From the NCBI GenBank assembly GCA_023662875.1, contig JAMPIG010000038.1, positions 1-34,670 of the forward strand: a stretch of DNA of 34,670 nt, given 5' to 3'. Position 1 is the first letter of the stretch. Each line of letters starts with the position of its first letter. This DNA comes from Roseburia sp. Its GTDB lineage: Bacteria; Bacillota; Clostridia; Lachnospirales; Lachnospiraceae. Positions 13,883 to 20,490 of the stretch are shown piece after piece. The notes below the pieces were generated by a model. That model searched no databases and was not told the DNA's origin. It was given only the letters and a program-made list of their open reading frames with translations. Made by a program: the position numbers and the translations under genes.

Positions 13883-13970
13883 TATGTGGAATATTATCCG
13901 GAATGGAACAGAAACGATGAGCTTTGAAAAAGAGAACGCAGTTCATAGACCCTGAGTTTGACATGGTTAT
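13883..13970 (+). repeat. Diverged 80-bp direct repeat, copy 2
   Basis: Matches 12436-12518, with TATGTGGAATATTATCCGG, GAACAGAAACGATGAGC and CCTGAGTTTGACATGGTTAT. It lies about 1.45 kb downstream of copy 1, on the far side of the intact Rpn gene. Confidence 0.7.
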
Positions 13971-14013
13971 GAGGGCATCGCTTATGGATTAAGCGGCCTG
14001 CCCAGCCTGGTTG

Positions 14014-14045
14014 TCCATAAGGCGAACCAGAATTCGCCTTATGGA
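14014..14045 (+). repeat. Perfect 13-bp inverted repeat
   Basis: TCCATAAGGCGAA and TTCGCCTTATGGA surround six bases (CCAGAA). No T run follows, so it is not a typical terminator. It sits just after the stop of the regulator relic read on the minus strand and could be the old end of that transcript or part of a mobile hairpin. Confidence 0.75.
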
Positions 14046-14065
14046 TAATACAGTCAAGGAGATTA

Positions 14066-14182
14066 TTAAGAGAAGCTTGAGTAGCGAATAATATCGCCCG
14101 GAGTACATTCCAGCACATAACAGATGCGGGCGAGTACATCCGCTGACGGATAGGGAGCAGGAACAGAAATATATTCGCAGGC
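14066..14182 (-). pseudogene. Relic of a Cro/CI (XRE) family helix-turn-helix regulator
   Basis: On the minus strand one frame reads ISVPAPYPSADVLARICYVLECTPGDIIRYSSF and then stops. The block SADVLARICYVLECTPGDII is the C-terminal part of a small XRE-type HTH domain (compare the common DVLxKICxxLxCxxGDI ending). The first helices and the start are missing, so only about a third of the gene remains. Its promoter and partners cannot be seen. Confidence 0.55.
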
Positions 14183-14403
14183 GGGGATGACGGTGACAAA
14201 CCGCGGTTAAAAACCTGTTGCTTATTATAACGTGAGATGATACAATACATTCAAAGCATATTTTCTTTTGCATCGGCGGCTGTCGATATTTCTTCAGTCT
14301 ATTTTCTATAGAAATTCTTTTGAAAATTCATGCTTTTACTATCACATTACAGGCAGGAGTTTTCAGAAGAAAGCGCTCCTGCACACTTTGCAGGAGGGCA
14401 TAT

Positions 14404-14952
14404 ATGGAAAGGATGAGAAAAAAGTACGAGGAACTGACGATCGTAGACGACTTTATGTTCGGGAAGGTAATGCGGAACCCGAAACACTGCAAGAAACTGC
14501 TGGAGATCATTTTGAATGTGAAAATCGGGAAGATAGAGTTCATTGATGACCAGCAGACAGTAGACCCGGATTACATGGCGCGGGGCATTAGGATCGACGT
14601 CTATGTGGAGGATGACGCCGATACGGTTTATTCTGTGGAAATGCAGGCCAGAAGCACAGGAGAACTGCCGACGAGGAGCCGTTATTACCAGTCGGCGGCG
14701 GCAAAGCAGCATAAGGAGTGGAGGCGGGAGTATATGACGCTGGAACGGATGATGATGGACAGCAAGCGGGAAGGAAGAGCAGAAGGAAAAATCGAGGATA
14801 TATTGCAGTTATTGGGTGAATTGGGCGAGTTGACGGATATTTAAAAAAATCGCATTCAGCAGGAAACGGATTTGCAGATGCTGAAAAAATGGTTGAAAGC
14901 GGCTGCCAGAGCAGAAAGCGTTTCGGAATTTGAAAGTAAAATGGATGCTTAA
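14404..14952 (+). pseudogene. Decayed Rpn/PDDEXK nuclease gene (internal deletion plus nonsense codon)
   Basis: The frame from ATG 14404 gives 146 residues up to a TAA at 14842. It starts with the family opening (ELTIVDDFMFGKVMRNPKHCKKLLEIIL) and keeps the D...ExQ catalytic pattern (GIRIDVYVED, VYSVEMQAR). After RSRYYQS it jumps to KQHKEWRREYMTLERMM, which in relatives lies about 110 residues later, so the middle has been lost in frame. Reading past the TAA in the same frame gives RIQQETDLQMLKKWLKAAARAESVSEF, the normal family C-terminus, to a second stop at 14950. The gene is therefore broken twice. It is the second Rpn-type gene within 2 kb. Confidence 0.8.
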
Positions 14953-14955
14953 AAT

Positions 14956-15540
14956 TCAGAAAACAAGCTGCAAAACCCCCAGCCCGATCAGCAAAAGGCC
15001 GGAGAGCGGGTCTGCCGCTTCCCCGATAAATCGAAGAAACCGGCTGCGGCCCAGGCGGTTGCCTGCCAGCAGAAAAAGAACCGAGCAGGAAAAGGTCGAG
15101 ACAGCGGCGGAAACAGGAAGAAGTCCCGCCAGGCTGGCGCTGAAGCCGATTCCCATATTATTGACGGACAGGCTCAGGCTTAAGAAAGCGATCTCCTGCG
15201 GGTTAAGCGTTTTCCGGCAGGAGTTTACGGGCTGCTTGTCGCTTCCGGCGTCGGCGGGGTGCCGGTTTCGCAGGGTAAAGAGAATTTGCTTTGCGATATA
15301 GTAAATGCCCAGCAGGATCAGCACCAGACTGCCGATGAAGCGCCCCGGGAAGGAGGGCAGCAGGGGAAGCAGACGAGCGCCCAGCAGAGCGGACAGGCAG
15401 GTGCCGAGGAAGGTGACGAGGCTGATGAGTAAATTCTGCCAGAGTAAAATTCTGACCCGGCGCAGTCCGAAGCTGATACCGACGAGAAGGCTGTCAAGGC
15501 TGGCGGAGACGCCGAACAGAAGGGAAGGAAGTAGCTGCAT
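14956..15540 (-). CDS. ytaF: Sporulation membrane protein YtaF (MntP-like fold)
   Basis: 194 residues with six predicted membrane helices. The opening LLPSLLFGVSASLDSLLVGISFGLRRVRI and the internal counterpart LNPQEIAFLSLSLSVNNMGIGFSASLAGLLP form the two-fold repeat, each with the conserved Asp or Asn pair, seen in YtaF and in the related MntP manganese exporters. YtaF is linked to sporulation but its transported ion is not settled. AGGAGCC precedes the ATG at 15540. It converges on the decayed Rpn gene with a gap of only 3 bases, which places the accessory patch directly at a core gene. Confidence 0.85.
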   Translation of the reverse strand: MQLLPSLLFGVSASLDSLLVGISFGLRRVRILLWQNLLISLVTFLGTCLSALLGARLLPLLPSFPGRFIGSLVLILLGIYYIAKQILFTLRNRHPADAGSDKQPVNSCRKTLNPQEIAFLSLSLSVNNMGIGFSASLAGLLPVSAAVSTFSCSVLFLLAGNRLGRSRFLRFIGEAADPLSGLLLIGLGVLQLVF

Positions 15541-15809
15541 ATCGCGGCTCCTATTTATATTCCGTTTCCCTTTACTATATTCCTTTTTTCGCCGCGGGGT
15601 GTCAATTTATTGTTCAGGGCTGCAAAATTCTGTTGTTTTCCCATGGGAAGCTTCGTATCTCTTTTATGAGAAATCTCGCTACGGACGGAGAAGAGCGGCG
15701 GTTTATGGCCGCGAATAATGAGCTAAAGCTTTACGGGAGACGGTGGGTGCCGATAGGGTCAAGCTTCCCGCAGCCTGACGTGTTGTAAGCTTGCCGGAGG
15801 AGCCCTTAC

Positions 15810-16502
15810 TTACGTCAGAAGAAAGAAGACGGCCCCTGTCATCATCAGGACGCCCAGGATTACGGTGAGAGCGGCCCCTGCTTTCTCCAAAAGGCGGCCG
15901 CCCTCCGATAGCTCCGCGTTGTCGTATATCCAGCGGCGGAAGAGGAAATGCATTTTGTCCGGATAGAGAAAGCCGAGGACGCCGTAAAGATAGATCAAAA
16001 GGCCCAGGATAGGAACCGGCCACGCGGAGATGCTGTCGTGCGCGCCGAAGTAGATTCTGGCTAGGGCCTGGCAGGAAGCGGCGTCGCTGAGTCCGACCGG
16101 TTCATTGTTCATGACAATAGAATTTTCAATTCTATTGTTTACAGAAATTGTAATTGCGCCCCAATCCAGAGGCATCCCGTTGGGGGCGGTGAGATGCTCT
16201 CCGTTCCATACGCCGGTCAGAGAAGTCCCGTTTGAAAAGGTAAAACACAGCGCGCCGTCGTCGAAACGAAGAGTTCCCGCCTTTTCGCCGGTCTCCGTCA
16301 CAATGCGAAATTCACCCTGGGAGGTAAGCTCGATATAGCTTGAACGATTGTGCTCATACCTGGTCGAGCTTACCCGGCGAAAGAATTCGTTGTTCAGGTA
16401 GACTCCCTTACGCAGGGTAAAATAGCCGCCCGTCAGCAGGGAAATGACAGCGATCAAAACCGCGCCGATTTTCAGAATTCGTCTTTTTCTGCTTTCGTCC
16501 AT
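15810..16502 (-). CDS. Membrane protein with C-terminal DUF6199-like region
   Basis: 230 residues. After a basic start (MDESRKRR) a membrane segment spans about 11-28. Residues about 50-120 form a beta-rich extracellular domain (YIELTSQGEFRIVTETGEKAGTLRFDDG, CFTFSNGTSLTGVWNGEHL) resembling lipocalin-like stress-sensing folds. Two further membrane helices lie at about 157-174 and 208-228, with the segment GLLIYLYGVLGFLYPDKMHFLFRRWIY between them typical of DUF6199. The ATG at 16502 follows GGAGGACAG. Residues about 122-130 are encoded by a perfect mobile-type hairpin. It follows the M56 gene on the same strand but has its own promoter candidate. Function unknown. Confidence 0.72.
   Translation of the reverse strand: MDESRKRRILKIGAVLIAVISLLTGGYFTLRKGVYLNNEFFRRVSSTRYEHNRSSYIELTSQGEFRIVTETGEKAGTLRFDDGALCFTFSNGTSLTGVWNGEHLTAPNGMPLDWGAITISVNNRIENSIVMNNEPVGLSDAASCQALARIYFGAHDSISAWPVPILGLLIYLYGVLGFLYPDKMHFLFRRWIYDNAELSEGGRLLEKAGAALTVILGVLMMTGAVFFLLT
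16114..16138 (-). repeat. AATAGAATT hairpin repeat inside a coding sequence
   Basis: ACAATAGAATT and AATTCTATTGT form a perfect 11-bp stem around TTC. The flanking CATGACAATAGAATT also opens the copy at 19726. Read on the minus strand it supplies in-frame codons for NNRIENSIVMN in the DUF6199-like protein. Confidence 0.85.
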
Positions 16503-16572
16503 ACTGTCCTCCGTTCCGCCGCCCTGCGGCAAAGGAATAATTCTTTTCGCATAGAGCTTGCTTTTTATAGAG

Positions 16573-16578
16573 ATTATA
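16573..16578 (-). promoter_or_regulatory. Candidate extended -10 promoter of the DUF6199-like gene
   Basis: On the minus strand TGC precedes TATAAT, an extended -10 about 70 bases before the start codon. No good -35 hexamer is seen 17 bases upstream. Confidence 0.4.
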
Positions 16579-16627
16579 GCAGGCAGGAGAGAGTGTGAAA
16601 AGAAAGAAATCGGCATGATATAAGGGT

Positions 16628-18949
16628 CTAATGTGCAACCACTTTTACCCCGGTCAGATTCCCATCTTGGTCATAAACGGTCTGAGCGCTGATACCGCCC
16701 TGTTCCGCGGAAGTAAACGAAAACGCACTGCCGTCGGGAGATACGTCCGCAAAGCGGCTGACTAACTGTCCGTTCAGATACACATTTCCGCGCCCGCTGA
16801 CGCCGTCGGCTTCCTCGTAAGTGATACCGAAATCCTTGTATTGGGCAAAGCGTTCTTCAAAGGTTGTGCCGCCTGTGTCGCCCACAAAACCGAGAGCAGT
16901 CGACTCCTGTGTCATAGTTGGGTTCATCAGGAAACGGTTGTCAAACTCCTCCCGGCTGTACTCCTCGATGCCTGTCAGCCTGCCGCCGGGATCGATGCTG
17001 CCGTCGGCGTTTCGCGTCGCCTGCCGGACGGTGTGAACGTCTACAACGCCGTCTTCGTTTACATAGTCGTAAATGGTCGCCGTGCCGTTTTCCAGGGTAT
17101 AACCGTCAAAAAAGTACCGCACCGTTTTCCCGTTGAAGGAGAAAGCTTTCGTTTCGTCATCCCAGGTCAGGCCGTAAGTCTTATAATCCGCCAGAAGCTC
17201 GGGAGTAAGCGTCTGAGCGCTGCCGGATTCCGCCATATCCCCCGGGATGCTGTCCATGGCGATAGCCATGCCGAGAACCGCTGTTATATCGGTGGCAGTT
17301 GCCTGCAAAGCGGGATCATAGCCAAGCTGTATCATGGTATCGCCGTCAGCCGTGGGCTTGGAAACCTTCATCCCGGCTTGAATATCCTTCAGAGTCTGCT
17401 CATATCGGGCGATCGCTTCATCTGCCATCTCCTGCGTCCAGGTGTACCACCCGTCGGTAGGGTTCCAGCCCCGATCGCCGATGACGGATTGCAGAGCAGC
17501 CTTTTCCTGCTCCAGCCAGGCGGCATACTCCTCCGCCGTCCACCATTCTACACCGTCCCAGGCGCTGTGTTCCTCCGCAGCCCGGTACATCGTCTCTACC
17601 TCTTCATCGGTCAACGCCGTCCAGGTTTTTCCGTTGTCACGGCTGTAATAGGTTTTGCCGTCCTTTGGGTCGGTATAGGACGTTATATTGACGTCGTCAT
17701 AGACCGTCTCGCTATAGGTGCTGGAGAATCGATCAGACTGCTTTTGATCAGGATTCTGCGAATCCTGTCCGCCGTCCTGTGTCTGCGCCGAGGTCGCAAA
17801 GGCGGTCGTTACGCTGAGAATCAGCGCGAGGGCGATAAATGATGACATTCGTGTCGTTTTCTTTATTTTCATAATTGCAAGTATCCTTTCTTCTGTTGCG
17901 TTTTTGCTGAAATTGTTACAGAGGGGCCTGAGGCCGCTCTTGGTTTCCTCCAGACGGATGAGCGTCATGGCGTATGCGGATTTTATGCGCTCTCCAAATC
18001 GACGGATTACCGCTTCGTCACAGCTTAGCTCGATATCCCGGTTGGCGAGGACATACATGGTCCAGACCGTCGGATTGAACCAGTGAATGCAGAGGGCGGC
18101 GGTCAGCGCCAGCTTTGCAACGGCGTCAAAACGGCGGATATGGATGTACTCATGGGTCAGCACATAGTCCAGTGCTTCTCTGTCACTCCAATCCGTGCAC
18201 CCCGGCAAAAGAATCACCGGGCGAAATACGCCGTAGGTCAGCGGTGCAGAAATCCTGTCCGATTGCCGGATTTGAAGCCTGCGGCGGAGCGGATGCGCCT
18301 TGAGCCAGTCCGGCGCAAAACCGCTGTCAACCGGCAGAGATTCCCGAAATTCCCGGCGGCATTTCAGATAGGCAGCCGAGAAGAACGCGGCACAGGCCAA
18401 TACGCCGATGAGCCAGACGGGCGCGTATCGATCGAAGTCGGCGATCCGGGATGCAATATCGTGGAAAATACCGGCAGGTACGCCGGATACAACCCCGCCA
18501 GCGGACGGCACTGCCGCTGTGCCGGACATGGCGTCGAAATCCGGGAGGGCTGTAAAACCGGGAGAAATGACAGAAGTGTCAGCACCGGGCGGATTTGGCG
18601 TTGCCGGTGAGATCAGTCGGCCCAATTTCTCCCAGAAAGAGTAAATGCTGAAAGCCAAACCGCTGTCAGCATGACTCTGTCCTTTACAGAGCAATCTCTC
18701 CCAGAAAGAGTAAGCGCTGAAGGCAAAACCACTGTCAACATGACTCTGCTCTCTACGAAGTAATTTCCCCAATAAGGAATAAATGCTGAAGGCAGACGGC
18801 AGGGAATAAGGAATCAGCAGCCGTGCCAGCGCAACGCCCCACAGGGCGGAAAATGTTCTCTTCGGAAGCCGGTTGATTGTTAATGCGCGGATTATTACGA
18901 TGATCAAAATCATCGCGGCCCCGGAAACGCTTCTTTCCAACAGGCTCAT
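16628..18949 (-). CDS. M56 family metallopeptidase, BlaR1/MecR1-like sensor-transducer
   Basis: 773 residues. The N-terminal part is membrane-embedded, with a zinc-protease HEYIH at residues 266-270 and the downstream CDEAVIRRFGERIKSAYAMTLI block of M56 antirepressors. A further membrane helix (MSSFIALALILSVTTAFA, about 368-385) leads to an extracellular domain of nearly 390 residues. This is not a penicillin-binding domain; it contains two copies of a module with YKTYGLTWD / YKDFGITYE and NGKTVRYFFDG / NGQLVSRFADV at about 584-650 and 698-773. Residues about 50-115 hold a 23-residue tandem repeat (SHVDSGFAFSAYSFWERLL). The start overlaps the BlaI stop by four bases (ATGA). By analogy it senses a cell-wall signal and triggers cleavage of the BlaI repressor; the signal is unknown. 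Confidence 0.88.
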   Translation of the reverse strand: MSLLERSVSGAAMILIIVIIRALTINRLPKRTFSALWGVALARLLIPYSLPSAFSIYSLLGKLLRREQSHVDSGFAFSAYSFWERLLCKGQSHADSGLAFSIYSFWEKLGRLISPATPNPPGADTSVISPGFTALPDFDAMSGTAAVPSAGGVVSGVPAGIFHDIASRIADFDRYAPVWLIGVLACAAFFSAAYLKCRREFRESLPVDSGFAPDWLKAHPLRRRLQIRQSDRISAPLTYGVFRPVILLPGCTDWSDREALDYVLTHEYIHIRRFDAVAKLALTAALCIHWFNPTVWTMYVLANRDIELSCDEAVIRRFGERIKSAYAMTLIRLEETKSGLRPLCNNFSKNATEERILAIMKIKKTTRMSSFIALALILSVTTAFATSAQTQDGGQDSQNPDQKQSDRFSSTYSETVYDDVNITSYTDPKDGKTYYSRDNGKTWTALTDEEVETMYRAAEEHSAWDGVEWWTAEEYAAWLEQEKAALQSVIGDRGWNPTDGWYTWTQEMADEAIARYEQTLKDIQAGMKVSKPTADGDTMIQLGYDPALQATATDITAVLGMAIAMDSIPGDMAESGSAQTLTPELLADYKTYGLTWDDETKAFSFNGKTVRYFFDGYTLENGTATIYDYVNEDGVVDVHTVRQATRNADGSIDPGGRLTGIEEYSREEFDNRFLMNPTMTQESTALGFVGDTGGTTFEERFAQYKDFGITYEEADGVSGRGNVYLNGQLVSRFADVSPDGSAFSFTSAEQGGISAQTVYDQDGNLTGVKVVAH
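18628..18800 (-). repeat. 69-bp tandem repeat (about 2.5 units) in the M56 gene
   Basis: Units starting at 18628, 18697 and 18766 share TCTCCCAGAAAGAGTAA, GCTGAA(A/G)GC, CTGTCA(G/A)CATGACTCTG. The first two are about 85-90% identical, the third is more diverged. The period is 23 codons, so the frame holds; the extra copies lengthen the periplasm-facing loop after the second membrane helix. Confidence 0.9.
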
Positions 18950-19320
18950 GAATCCCCCTCCCTGTCGAAATCCCCGACGATCTGCTTAAGCCGCGCAATC
19001 TGCTCGGCGGTCAGCTTCTTTCTGCCCAGCAGGGAGGCAAACAGCTTGTCCGCAGAGCCGTCGAACAGCTTGCCGATCAGTTCGTCTGTCTCCGCCTGCT
19101 GCGCCGCCTCTCTGGAAATCAGGGCGTGGCACAGAAAGTTGGGCTCGCGGCGCTCGATTGCGCCCTTTGCGATACACTTCTTGATGACCGTGTAGGTCGT
19201 ATTCATATTCCAGCCGATCTCTGCTTTCAGAATATCGGAAATCTGTTTTGCGGTCGTATCACCCTCCTTCCACAAGACGCCCATCACCTTTAATTCGGAG
19301 TCAAAGAGCTTAGTTGCCAT
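18946..19320 (-). CDS. BlaI/MecI/CopY family transcriptional repressor
   Basis: A 124-residue winged-helix repressor. LFDSELKVMGVLWKEGDTTAKQISDILKAEIGWNMNTTYTVIKKCIAKGAIER is the standard BlaI DNA-binding domain, followed by a C-terminal dimer domain (QAETDELIGKLFDGSADKLFASLL). The MNTTYTVI segment is the recognition helix. Relatives are cleaved in the dimer region when the partner M56 protease is activated. The ATG at 19320 follows AAAGGATG; its TGA overlaps the M56 start, so both are co-translated. Two operator dyads lie just upstream. Confidence 0.93.
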   Translation of the reverse strand: MATKLFDSELKVMGVLWKEGDTTAKQISDILKAEIGWNMNTTYTVIKKCIAKGAIERREPNFLCHALISREAAQQAETDELIGKLFDGSADKLFASLLGRKKLTAEQIARLKQIVGDFDREGDS

Positions 19321-19339
19321 ATTGTCACATCCTTTCTTG

Positions 19340-19384
19340 AAACTACTGCAATAGTTTGTAAGTTGTATACTACCACAGTGGTTT
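19340..19384 (-). promoter_or_regulatory. Two BlaI-type operator dyads
   Basis: Dyad 1 at 19340-19357 is AAACTACTGCAATAGTTT. Dyad 2 at about 19367-19384, read on the minus strand, is AAACCACTGTGGTAGTAT. Both share AAAC-(T/C)-ACTG and TAGT, with 27 bases between centres. One overlaps the -10 and the other lies just after the transcription start, as expected for a repressed and autoregulated blaI operon. Confidence 0.7.
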
Positions 19385-19395
19385 CGAGATGTCAA
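19367..19395 (-). promoter_or_regulatory. Promoter of the blaI-M56 operon
   Basis: On the minus strand TTGACA (19395-19390), 17 bases, TAGTAT (19372-19367). Spacing is ideal and the -10 lies inside operator dyad 2. Confidence 0.75.
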
Positions 19396-19689
19396 TACTA
19401 CAGAAAAAATTTCTTGACATGTAAATTGAACCGTGATAGGCTATTAAAAACTTAGGAGAACATGGAAATGCAGAATTTACATCATACAATGAATTATATG
19501 TACATGTATTGCAGACGTACTTAGAAGTAATTGTGTTTCGATTGGATGCACAGTTACGCAGGTGGGCCTGATATGTTTGTGCATATAAATCGGCAGGTGT
19601 AAGCTGTAATTATGATAAAATGCTTGTAAGAACCGATGATTTTAGAAAATGCACTGGACATATTATGTTTGGTGCATTTTTTGTTCATG
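19396..19689 (+). other. Divergent region: plus-strand promoter and terminator without an evident gene
   Basis: TTGACA at 19414-19419, 17 bases and TAGGCT at 19437-19442 form a plus-strand promoter candidate. A terminator follows at 19646-19682. The intervening 200 bases hold only a 20-codon frame (MEMQNLHHTMNYMYMYCRRT, start 19465) behind AGGAGAA. Either a small RNA of about 235 bases or a decayed gene would fit. Confidence 0.45.
19646..19682 (+). terminator. Rho-independent terminator
   Basis: AAAATGCAC pairs with GTGCATTTT, with an inner ACAT-ATT-ATGT stem, and the T run continues to 19682. Confidence 0.8.
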
Positions 19690-19764
19690 ACAACAGAATT
19701 CACGCTTCGCGAGAATTCTATTATTCATGACAATAGAATTTTCGCGGAGCGTAAATTCTATTGT
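19690..19764 (+). repeat. Long inverted repeat of the AATAGAATT hairpin family
   Basis: Arms of about 33 bases (19690-19722 and 19731-19764) pair with only four mismatches, all transitions, around an 8-9-base spacer. Each arm itself contains the shorter CAATAGAATT/AATTCTATTG elements. The right arm ends over the TTG that is the only standard start candidate of the next gene. Confidence 0.85.
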
Positions 19765-20273
19765 TTGGAAAGGGGACAGTTATAAAATTAGCAAACGGAA
19801 CTACAGTCATTGCAAAGCCTTATCAGGATGAGGATGCAGAGGAAATTGTTAATCTGATTATCAGAAATTTTAAAGAAATCAATGTAAAGGATTATGGAGA
19901 AAAAGCGATAGAGGAAATGGTCGCTACGCATGACGTGAAATGGTTTAAAAATATAGCGGAATACGCAAATGTGTATGTATTTTGGAAGGAAGAACAAATT
20001 GTGGGCGTCGGTTCCATATCAAGTTTTTGGGGAAGCCCTACGGAAAGCATTTTACTGACTGTTTTTGTGCTGCCGGAGCTTCACAGGCAGGGAATTGGAA
20101 GCTATATCATGGATACGCTCGAATCGGATCCTCTGTTTTTAAGAGCTGAGAGAGTAGAAATTCCTGCTTCCATTACTGCCGTGGAGTTCTATCGCAAAAA
20201 AGGATATGACTACAAAAACGGCATCAGGGAGTTGGACGATGAACAGCATTATCGGTTGGAAAAATACACGTGA
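19761..20273 (+). CDS. GNAT family N-acetyltransferase
   Basis: About 163-170 residues. Motif A is clear: SILLTVFVLPELHRQGIGSYIMDTLE, with RQGIG as the CoA pyrophosphate loop, and motif B is ITAVEFYRKKGYDY. Substrate unknown. The start is unclear. The only standard start codon is TTG 19761, which lies within the right arm of an inverted repeat and has no ribosome binding site before it. A GGAAAGGGG tract at 19767-19775 lies downstream of that TTG and would fit a non-standard ATA at 19782, giving a natural-looking N-terminus (xKLANGTTVIAKPYQ). The hairpin may have replaced the original start. AT-richer than the neighbouring core genes. Confidence 0.82.
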   Translation: MFGKGTVIKLANGTTVIAKPYQDEDAEEIVNLIIRNFKEINVKDYGEKAIEEMVATHDVKWFKNIAEYANVYVFWKEEQIVGVGSISSFWGSPTESILLTVFVLPELHRQGIGSYIMDTLESDPLFLRAERVEIPASITAVEFYRKKGYDYKNGIRELDDEQHYRLEKYT

Positions 20274-20328
20274 AATCAGCTCTTCTCGCCCGATTTATTT
20301 TGTGCTATACTTTGTTATAGAATTTGGA

Positions 20329-20356
20329 TAATAGAATCTGCTTTTCGATTCTATTA
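20329..20356 (+). repeat. AATAGAATC hairpin
   Basis: TAATAGAATC and GATTCTATTA form a perfect 10-bp stem around eight bases. The arm resembles the AATAGAATT hairpins at 16114 and 19690, so I place it in the same family; no strong T run follows directly. Confidence 0.7.
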
Positions 20357-20490
20357 TAGGTTTATTTTGCCCTTATGAGCGTTCGGTAACGGGGAAAGGA
20401 TATAACTACACGTTTTTGAGAGATGCTTGAAATGGTAAACAGTTGAGAATGTAGCATTTACTTGCATGAGCGGCAGAAAGGAGTGGTATT

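Larger units (their letters stand above)
13586..14403 (+). other. Degenerate spacer between the two Rpn genes
   Basis: About 820 bases without an intact gene. It contains the second copy of the 80-bp direct repeat (13883-13970), a perfect 13-bp inverted repeat (14014-14045), and a minus-strand relic of an HTH regulator (14066-14182). A 71-codon frame at 13712-13927 has AT-rich, Phe-heavy codons and no family signal; I do not consider it a gene. Confidence 0.6.

Noticed and set aside
13712-13927. A 71-codon frame between the two Rpn genes
   Set aside because: AT-driven Phe/Tyr-rich sequence with no ribosome binding site; it runs into the duplicated 80-bp segment.
16841-17842. A 333-codon plus-strand frame opposite the M56 gene
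   Set aside because: The minus-strand M56/sensor protein is continuous and recognisable; the opposite frame is a composition artefact without ribosome binding site.
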